From: Oceanicola sp. S124
GTDB taxonomy: Bacteria > Pseudomonadota > Alphaproteobacteria > Rhodobacterales > Rhodobacteraceae
Assembly: GCF_000220565.1 (NCBI RefSeq)
Contig: NZ_AFPM01000017.1
Span: 62,001 to 126,000, forward strand
Length of the DNA stretch: 64,000 nt
Direction: 5' to 3'
Positions 54,577 to 61,767 of the stretch are shown here, piece by piece; within the stretch, counting starts at the first letter, position 1; each line of letters starts with the position of its first letter. A model generated the notes under the pieces. That model did not search any database, was not told where the DNA came from, and saw only the letters and a program-made list of their open reading frames with translations. A program made the translations under genes and the position numbers.

Positions 54577-55200
54577 TCAGTCCCAATCGGGGGACATGTC
54601 CCGTGGCGAGATGATCCGCCGGTCGGCGCGCGAATGGCCATGGATGGCCTCCATCTCGGCGTCGCTCAACTCGAAGTCGAAGCTGCCGACGTTCGCGGGC
54701 AGGCGGGCGCGCTTGGCGGTCTTCGACAGGGTTACCACGCGGGGCTGCGGGACAAGCCAGCGCAGCGCGACCTGAGCAGCCGTCTTGCTGTGGATGACAC
54801 CGATGTGGCGGGCCAGGCCCTTCGTCACGGACTTGTTCAGCTCGGCGATCTGCACCTTGCGGGGGTGGCGCTGCCATGCGGCCAGTGCAGCAACAGAAGG
54901 TCGACGTGGTCGATGCCCAGCTCCTTCAGGCTCTCCCCGACGGAGGGCAGGAAGTCGGCCTCTGCGCACGCGGTCACCCAGACCTTGGTTGTCAGGCAGT
55001 TACCGTCGCGGTCCACGCCGGTGGCTTTTTTCGCGGCCCCTACGGTGGCTTCGTTGCCTTGGACCTGAGCGGTATCGGCATGGCGACAGCCCCAGCGTAA
55101 GCGCCTCGGGCCGCACGGCGGCCACCTCGGCGTCATCCATGCGGAACGTGCCGAAGCCAAGTGCGGGGATGCCCGCGCCATTTGCAGCTACGTTATGCAT
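54577..55200 (-). pseudogene. Broken aldo-keto reductase gene
   Basis: Pieces of one aldo-keto reductase lie in three frames on the minus strand: start MHNVAANGAGIPALGFGTFR from ATG 55200; then RHADTAQVQGNEATVGAAKK and VDLLLLHWPHG; then TAAQVALRWLVPQPRVVTLS and SDAEMEAIHGHS. At least two frameshifts separate them, and about 80 residues after KGLARHIGV are missing compared with the family (about 270). It cannot make a working enzyme. Confidence 0.8.
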
Positions 55201-55239
55201 CGTCGTTTCCTTTCGGGTTCGGGCGCGCGATCTCTGCGT

Positions 55240-55527
55240 GGCGGCGTTCCCGCCGGCGACGATGCCGACGTTCAGCACCATGACGTCCAGATGCCCGGCC
55301 TTGCGGGCGGCGTCCCCGACATCGCGCACGCTCTCTCGCGTCGACAGGCCGGACTGCACGGGCGTGACCTCCGCACCATGGGTCCGCAGGGTCTCTGCCG
55401 CGTCCAGCACGCGGGCGCTGGCGCCGGTGATGATCAGGTCATGACCGTCCTCGGCTAGCAGCTTCGCGAACGTCAGGCCGATCCCGGTGGAGCCGCCGGT
55501 GATCCGCGCGGGGGGTGACGATTTCAT
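55240..55527 (-). pseudogene. Truncated SDR gene
   Basis: From ATG 55527 the frame gives only the N-terminal part of a short-chain dehydrogenase (ITGGSTGIGLTFAKLLAEDG, then LDVMVLNVGIVAGG, about 95 residues) and then runs into the start of the broken aldo-keto reductase. The catalytic Ser-Tyr-Lys part is absent. The fused frame (to 55000) is a product of decay. Confidence 0.75.
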
Positions 55528-55974
55528 CCATTGGGTGAAATCCTCCTTGTCGTCGGAGCGTCAGCGCGACAGCGCCGGACGGTTTCGGATCATGTCGTCG
55601 GCGATCCAGCGGATGCAGAAATCGCCGTTCAGCGGCCGCGCCATGACGGCGGTCTTCCCGAGGGCGATGATGTCCGGCATGCGAGTCATGGATCAGTCTT
55701 TTCGTTGAAGTTTCAGCGCGATGGCGAAGATCGGAGGCCCGGCCAGTGCGGGCCCCATGCCGGGGAGCAGCCCATCAAGCGCGAGGAGGACATGAGCGAT
55801 GGCGATCTGCATGCGGCCCCCTGCCTTGCCTTGGGTCAGCAGATGGCGGTGCGGCAGGGGCAGGATGAGGCAAGCGCAGCCGCACGCAGTGGCAAATGAC
55901 GCTCTCCGTTGGGCGTGCTGTATCAGGTGCGAAGGAGCCCGGATGACACTCGGGCGCTGAACCGATACCGCGAT
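55528..55974. other. Degenerate stretch with small fragments
   Basis: Only short frames are seen. One minus-strand frame (55562-55688) begins MTRMPDIIALGKTAVMARPL and another near 55700-55820 gives a hydrophobic piece (ALDGLLPGMGPALAGPPIFA). Both look like ends of lost genes, not intact ones. Confidence 0.45.
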
Positions 55975-56275
55975 CACCCTGCCGGCAACGTGCCGAAGGA
56001 TGCCGCACGGCTCGTGCTCGCCCCGACCCTGGCGGGCTACGTGCGCCGGGTCCCCGATGTGAGGAGCGAGGTCGATATCAACGACCATGTCATCGACATC
56101 GTGCAGGAAGCGTTCGACGCGGGCATCCGTTGCGGCGGCACCGTACCTGAGGACATGATCGCCCTGCCGATCTGTCCTGTGCTGCGCTGGCCTCGCCGGA
56201 ATACCTTGCAGTGGCACCGCCACAGTCCCATCCCGACGACCTGAAGCACCATCGCTGCAACGGCCTGCGCCTGGG
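55975..56275 (+). pseudogene. LysR regulator fragment
   Basis: Plus-strand residues AARLVLAPTLAGYVRRVPDV, VIDIVQEAFDAGIRCGGTVP and EDMIALPICPVLR match the start of a LysR substrate-binding domain. A frameshift follows; PDDLKHHRCNGLRL in the next frame continues it. The HTH part is missing, so this is a dead gene piece. Confidence 0.75.
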
Positions 56276-56563
56276 GGGGAGAGACAGGTGCTTTGCCGGA
56301 AGCACGGCATTCCGGCCGCGTCCCATCCTGCTGCGGCGGAAAGGAGAGGGCGCGAGCCCAAGGCTGCATCTGACGCAATCAATATCGGTCTCTGCGGGGG
56401 CGGGCCTGTGCCGGCTCGGGACAATGCCCGCTGTGTGGGGGCATCCAAAGGGGATGATCAGAAATGTATCTATAACGACATTTGTCATACGGGATACATA
56501 AAGATCTGGGATGAGGGCGGCGGTATCGCCACTTTTCACGAAAACCATTCCGGATCATTCACC
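56276..56563. other. Spacer before the autotransporter gene
   Basis: No gene is supported. The DNA from 56455 is more AT-rich (around TGTATCTATAACGACATTTG) and should contain the promoter of the autotransporter, but no clear -35/-10 pair is called. Confidence 0.4.
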
Positions 56564-57304
56564 ATGCCGACCCAAGTCAGAGGCGCGCGTCCTGCGCATC
56601 GCCCCTCGCGTCATCGACTGCTGAGCACTGCCGCTGTCGTAGCTCTCGCCATGACGCCCTCGCTGTCCCATGCGCAAAATGCCCCCGATGACGGCGCGAC
56701 GCTGCGCCTTCTGTCGCTCAACGTCTGGAGCCGCTTCGACCAGTACCCCGAAGGCCCCGCGCAATTCATCGCGCCGGGGGACTACGACGTGATCATGCTG
56801 CAGGAAGCCGGCACGAACACCCAGTACGGCAGCCGTCTGCCCGGTCTGCTGGAGAGTGCCGGCGCGGGCACCTATCAATCGACCACCGCAGGTAGCGCGA
56901 CCACCCTGTCGCGCCTGCCGGGGACGACCGGCACCCACCGTTCGCCCGGCATCTCCTCGCAGGGGGGCAACGTGGCCTGGGCACGTGTGGATGCGGCCGC
57001 AGGTCGCCCCGAGACCGTCATCGGCTCTGTTCACTTTGACTATGGTGACGGGTCGGCCAAACGGATCGCCGAGGCCAAGGCCCTGAACGACTGGGCGCTC
57101 AGCCAGACGGGTCCGCTTATCATCGCGGGCGATTTCAACGCCGGTGATGTTGCCGAGCGCGGCCTGCACCACGCCGAACAGCAAGCCTACCTCTTTGCCC
57201 GCGTGATGATGGACGGCGGCAGCTCGCAGCTTTGGCGCGACCTGGCGCAGCAATACACCCCGAAGGCCGCGAGGCCGAGTTCGCGGCCTATGTCGCCTCG
57301 ATGA
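56564..57304 (+). CDS. Autotransporter passenger, N-terminal half (EEP domain), frameshifted
   Basis: From ATG 56564 the product has a signal peptide (LLSTAAVVALAMTPSLSHAQ) and the start of an endonuclease/exonuclease/phosphatase domain: LRLLSLNVW, DYDVIMLQEAG (metal-binding Glu) and PLIIAGDFNAGD. The frame then goes wrong at the C-tract 57258-57261 and ends at 57304. One extra C would join it to the next frame as QYTP-EGREAEF. So this and the gene at 57232-59889 are one gene. Confidence 0.85.
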   Translation: MPTQVRGARPAHRPSRHRLLSTAAVVALAMTPSLSHAQNAPDDGATLRLLSLNVWSRFDQYPEGPAQFIAPGDYDVIMLQEAGTNTQYGSRLPGLLESAGAGTYQSTTAGSATTLSRLPGTTGTHRSPGISSQGGNVAWARVDAAAGRPETVIGSVHFDYGDGSAKRIAEAKALNDWALSQTGPLIIAGDFNAGDVAERGLHHAEQQAYLFARVMMDGGSSQLWRDLAQQYTPKAARPSSRPMSPR

Positions 57305-59889
57305 AGGCACAGGAAGATGGGCGCGAGCGCTATCGGAACGTCATCCAGGACTACTTCGACGCGCACCGGTCGGAATTCCCGGGGATCACCAGCACCGGCC
57401 AGATGAGCTGGCGCCAGTGGGAATACATCATCGCCAGGGACATGGCCGACAAGGGCCTGACCTTCGTCGATGAGACCTATGCGGTCGAGGACAACACCCC
57501 GGTTACGCTGAACATCCTGAAGAAGCAGTTCATGCTGTTGCAGACCGAGGCAGACCGCGAAGGCTTTGCCCCGCATGAGCTGGGCGGTGCGACCTGGCCG
57601 TCCAAGCTTGAGGATGGCACCAATACCTGGACCAGCTGGGATCGCGCGCAGATCGACCATTTCATCGCCGCCCGGCCCTTCGGCAAGTGGTTCGAAATCG
57701 TCGATGACGAGAACGATCCCTATCTTGGCGAGATCACCGATGTCGAAGTGCTGGATCGCAACAACGTCTCCCGCCCGCTGTCGGACCACGAGCCGGTGGC
57801 CCATGAATTCCGCTGGGTTGGCCCGCGGCTTGAAACCTACGACACCGACCGGACACGCCTGGCCTGGGATTCCGGTGCCACGCCCTGGGCCGAAAGCGAC
57901 GGGGAATTCCTGCTGACCCGCAACAACATGCGGACCGATGTCTACCTCGGCCAGGTCTCGGACGAGAACGGCAACCCGATCCTCACCGACCTGACGCTGG
58001 AGGAAAAGAAGACGCTGCTGGATTGCACCACCACGGACCCGCGCTTCCTGCAGGCGGTGGTCGACTATTGCATCGACGACCATAGCTTCATCGATGAGAC
58101 GCTGGTTGCCGACGGCGGCACCGTCCTCGTCTACGAGGATGCCGCGCTTGGTACTGCCGAGGCCGATCTGCGCCTGAACGACGGCGGCCTGGCCGTGCTG
58201 GGCACGGGCATGGAGAAACTCGCCCGGGACGTCGTCCTGGAGGGCACCGGCGGCTGGCTGGATGTTCGCGACGGCGACGGCAACGTCGATGCTACGGGGG
58301 TGATCTCGGGCAGCGGCGGGCTTGAAAAGCGCGGTGACGGGCGTCTCGTGCTCTCGGGCATCAACACCTACACCGGCACGACCACGGTCAAGGCGGGGAC
58401 GCTTTCCGTGAACGGGTCCATTGCGGGATCGGGTCTGCTGAAGGTGGAAAGCGGCGCGCGTCTCGGTGGGGCGGGAACGACGGCCAGCGTGACCGTCGCC
58501 TCCGGCGGTACGCTCGGCGCGGGCAACAGCATCGGCACGCTGACCGTGGATGGCGATCTGACCTTTGCGCAGGGCGCAGAGTTCGAGATCGAGGCCGACG
58601 CAGAGGGCAACGCCGACCGGGTCGTCGTCACCGGAACCGCCACGATCAACGGGGGCAGCGTGTTCGCGATCTCCGAAAGCGGGCCCTATGCCTACAACAC
58701 CGACTATCGGGTCCTGACGGCGGATGGGGGCATCACCGGCACCTTCGACAGCGTCCGCTCGGACCTTGCCTTCCTCGATGCGGCGCTGAGCTATTCGGAC
58801 ACGGCGCTGGATCTGAGCCTTGAGCGGAACGACACCTCTTTCCGCACGCTGGCTGACGGGGGCAATGCCCGCGCCACCGCCGATGCGGTCGAAGAGCTGG
58901 GCATGGGCAATGCCCTCTTTGATCGCGTGGTCATGCTGGGCGGCGAAAGCGCCAGCGCCGCCTTCGAGGATCTCTCGGGCGAAGGCCGTGTCGCAACCTT
59001 CGGCGCGCTGGCCGAGCAGAGCGCCCTGATCGGTGATGTCTGGCGTCAGAATGCGTCGGCACCCGAAGCCGGGTCCGGCGTGTGGCTCAGCGGTTATGCG
59101 TTCGATGGCACGACGGCGGGGGCGAACGGCTTGCATGATGCCGACCGCAACGCCGCAGGCACCCTTCTGGGGCTCGACACATCGACCGACGGCGGGCTGT
59201 CCTTCGGCCTGATGGCCGGTTTCGGCAAGGGAGTGGTCTCGATCGCGGGCGTCTCCGGGCAGAGCGCAACCGACGATGTCCACTTCGGCGTGTCGGCGGG
59301 TACGGAACTGGGCGCCACCAGCCTCCGTGGCGGCGTGATCTTCAGCCACAGCACGCTGTCGGGCAATCGTGATGTCGCGATCGCCGGCGACGCGCAGCGC
59401 CTGTCGCTGGACGGGACCATGCGCAGCACGCAGGTCTTCGTCGAGGCGTCGCGCCGTGCGACCCTGGGGGCGGTTACCCTGGAACCCTTCGGGCAGCTGG
59501 CACATGTCCGCGTCACCGCGAATGGCCTGGGCGAGACGGGGGGCGATGCGGCGCTCGGGTTCTCCGATGACAGCTACGACGCGACCTGGGCCGAGATCGG
59601 CACCCGGATGCAGACTGCGGCCGGCAAATCCGGCGACACGGTTCTGCACGCCGAAGTCTCCTATCGGGCCCTGCTCTCGGGCGAGACGGCCATCGTGGGG
59701 ACGGCCTTCTCAGGTGGGTCCGCCTTCGACATCTCCGCGGCCGGCATGGCCGGGGATGTGCTGAAGATCGGCCTGGGGGTCGGCTATGACCTCGGCAACG
59801 GCGCCCAACTCGTCGGTGGCTACAACGCGGCGTTCGGGGATGGCAGCGATGCCTCTGCCGTGAACCTTGGCCTGTCGATGCGCTTCTGA
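57232..59889 (+). CDS. Autotransporter, rest of EEP passenger and beta-barrel
   Basis: This 885-residue frame continues the EEP domain (last motif PLSDHEPVAHEF, about 182-193), then has a passenger repeat linker (GGLEKRGDGRLVLSGINTYT, about 363-382; GSGLLKVESGARLGGAGTTA) and a C-terminal autotransporter beta-barrel ending LGLSMRF. An enzyme domain on such a barrel is shown at the cell surface or released. Without repair of the frameshift it has no signal peptide; ATG 57301 is the first Met. A secreted nuclease or phosphatase is the likely role. Confidence 0.85.
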   Translation: MARPGAAIHPEGREAEFAAYVASMKAQEDGRERYRNVIQDYFDAHRSEFPGITSTGQMSWRQWEYIIARDMADKGLTFVDETYAVEDNTPVTLNILKKQFMLLQTEADREGFAPHELGGATWPSKLEDGTNTWTSWDRAQIDHFIAARPFGKWFEIVDDENDPYLGEITDVEVLDRNNVSRPLSDHEPVAHEFRWVGPRLETYDTDRTRLAWDSGATPWAESDGEFLLTRNNMRTDVYLGQVSDENGNPILTDLTLEEKKTLLDCTTTDPRFLQAVVDYCIDDHSFIDETLVADGGTVLVYEDAALGTAEADLRLNDGGLAVLGTGMEKLARDVVLEGTGGWLDVRDGDGNVDATGVISGSGGLEKRGDGRLVLSGINTYTGTTTVKAGTLSVNGSIAGSGLLKVESGARLGGAGTTASVTVASGGTLGAGNSIGTLTVDGDLTFAQGAEFEIEADAEGNADRVVVTGTATINGGSVFAISESGPYAYNTDYRVLTADGGITGTFDSVRSDLAFLDAALSYSDTALDLSLERNDTSFRTLADGGNARATADAVEELGMGNALFDRVVMLGGESASAAFEDLSGEGRVATFGALAEQSALIGDVWRQNASAPEAGSGVWLSGYAFDGTTAGANGLHDADRNAAGTLLGLDTSTDGGLSFGLMAGFGKGVVSIAGVSGQSATDDVHFGVSAGTELGATSLRGGVIFSHSTLSGNRDVAIAGDAQRLSLDGTMRSTQVFVEASRRATLGAVTLEPFGQLAHVRVTANGLGETGGDAALGFSDDSYDATWAEIGTRMQTAAGKSGDTVLHAEVSYRALLSGETAIVGTAFSGGSAFDISAAGMAGDVLKIGLGVGYDLGNGAQLVGGYNAAFGDGSDASAVNLGLSMRF

Positions 59890-59993
59890 CGCGCCTCCTG
59901 CATCGCAACGCGCCGCGGCAGCCTGTCTGCCGCGGCTTTCCGTTTCGGCGTGTTTCTCCTATCTTGTACCCGAACGGCAGGCATTCCAGGATC

Positions 59994-60770
59994 ATGACGG
60001 ATAGTACCAAGAAAGGTCAGCGCCAGTCCCGGCTTCTGGCCGAGCTCGCACAGCAGAACTACCTCTCGCTGGAAACCATTGCGCGGCGGTACGGGGTGAC
60101 CACCCAGACCGCCCGACGCGACCTGATCGAGCTTGAGGAACTGGGCCACCTACGCCGGATGCATGGCGGGGCAATCACCATCAATGCGATCCCGCCTGAC
60201 GAGCTGCGCCATCGGCGGTCGCACAATCTGGGACGCAAGGAGCAGATCGCGGCCGTTGCGGTGAAGGAAATCCGGGATGGCGCTGCGGTCTTTCTCGACA
60301 CCGGCACGACCTGCGAGGCGATCGCCCGGGCGCTGGTGAACCATCGCGACCTGCGCGTGGTCACCTACAGTCTGCGCATCGCGGCCTACCTGCGCGAAAT
60401 GACCGAGTTCGTGATCGCCATCCCCGGCGGGTTCGTCCGGCAGGTCGACGGCGGGGTCTTCGGCGACAGTTCCATCGCTTTCCTCGAGCAGTTCCAGTTT
60501 GATGTCGCGGTGATCTCCGTCAGCGGCGTGGATTGGTGCGGCACGCTCAGTGATGACGATCCGGCCGAAGTGAATATCGTGCGGGAAGCCATGCGGAACG
60601 CCACTTCGAAGCTGCTGGCGGTCGACAGCAACAAGTTCGGCCAGCGCGGACTGGTGCGGCTTGGTCCGTTGACCGACATGGATGTGATCGTCTCGGATCA
60701 CGCGCCCCCCGCGCAGTTCAGTGAGCAGATCTCAAGATCAGGCCTGCGCTACATCTGCGTCACGCCCTGA
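59994..60770 (+). CDS. DeoR/GlpR-family transcriptional regulator
   Basis: The 258-residue protein has the DeoR HTH SLETIARRYGVTTQTARRDL (about 24-43) with the wing LGHLRRMHGGA, and a sugar-phosphate isomerase-like sensor domain: IRDGAAVFLDTGTTCEAIAR, DVAVISVSGVDW and LLAVDSNKFGQRGLVRLG. The start is ATG 59994, with CAGGAT upstream. The family usually represses sugar or glycerol genes in response to a phosphorylated sugar. No sugar operon is next to it here. Confidence 0.9.
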   Translation: MTDSTKKGQRQSRLLAELAQQNYLSLETIARRYGVTTQTARRDLIELEELGHLRRMHGGAITINAIPPDELRHRRSHNLGRKEQIAAVAVKEIRDGAAVFLDTGTTCEAIARALVNHRDLRVVTYSLRIAAYLREMTEFVIAIPGGFVRQVDGGVFGDSSIAFLEQFQFDVAVISVSGVDWCGTLSDDDPAEVNIVREAMRNATSKLLAVDSNKFGQRGLVRLGPLTDMDVIVSDHAPPAQFSEQISRSGLRYICVTP

Positions 60771-61767
60771 GAGGTTTCGGGGATCGATCCGCCCCGGGGA
60801 ACGGCGATGTCGCCGCTCTGAGGGGCTGCCCCGCGGCACGAATGCCGCTGCGACGGTCGGCATGTCCGCGCCCGTGATCGGTCGAAGGTTGCAGGGCACG
60901 GCTCGCCCTTGAAGAGCACGAGCCCCGGATGATGACCCGAGCGCTTGCGCCTGGCCAACCCGGCCCGGACAGGGTGTTTCGCGGTCGCGCGGTTCCGCGG
61001 ATCTCGTGGACCGATGGTCGCTTGCGGCGAGGTGGGTCAGAGGTGTCGCGGATGGGAAGCCGACCGCTGACCCGGGACGTCGCAATCGGCAAGACGGCCC
61101 GATGGATGACCCTCCACCGGAGGAGCTCGATAGGCGCCGGCCCTGGTGCCCCGTCCGGGGTGAGGGGCGCGCTATGGCGCAGATCCCGTGATCGCCGCAC
61201 TTGCCTTGCAGAGGGCACGCCGTTCCGACCGACCGCCGAGGACGGCAATTTTCGGCGGGCTCGGGGGGCCGGCAGCCCCCCTCGTCGAGGTTCGACTGTG
61301 CCATTTTGGCTACACACCCCCGGGCGGTCGGGCTGGCTTCCCTGCAGCTGAAGTTGCCAAGTTCGGTGTCAACTTGACTGCGACAAAGGGCTGCGACGGG
61401 GCCTTCATTGCATCTGATCTGGTGGTCTTCAGTCGCGTCCCGTCCGGCGTGAATGACCTGTCGACGGGACGGGCGGGCGACAAGGAAAATACCGCGTCCG
61501 CCGCGGCCAGAAGGTATGCCTGAACGCAACCAACTGTTGAGAAAAACCTGCCTCGCTTGCCCTGACGGTAGCTGGATTTTCCCCACTTCCAAGAGCTGCG
61601 GCCCGGTTGTGATCGACTGCTTCCAAACCGTACGAAACCGCCTGGTCGTGAAAAGATGTACCCAGCACGGATAGTTGACACGAGAGTTTAATTTGAGTCT
61701 ATGGACGCTGGGGAAACGTAAGAGCTTTGCTCTCAGTTCAATTTGTACAGGTACTTCGGGGACTTAA
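60771..61767 (+). other. Near-1-kb gap with promoter candidate
   Basis: No gene is supported; the open frames are GC-rich shadows. The last 90 bases become AT-rich. TTGACA (61675-61680), a 17-base gap, then TCTATG (61698-61703) is a candidate promoter for the surface protein gene at 61768. A long 5' leader and the large spacer fit a regulated surface gene. Confidence 0.5.

Noticed and set aside
57187-59649. 820-codon minus-strand frame opposite the autotransporter
   Set aside because: Composition is that of a shadow, while the plus strand has signal, EEP, repeat and barrel motifs.
60738-61592. 284-codon minus-strand frame in the 1-kb gap
   Set aside because: No start signal, composition of GC-rich shadow, no motif.
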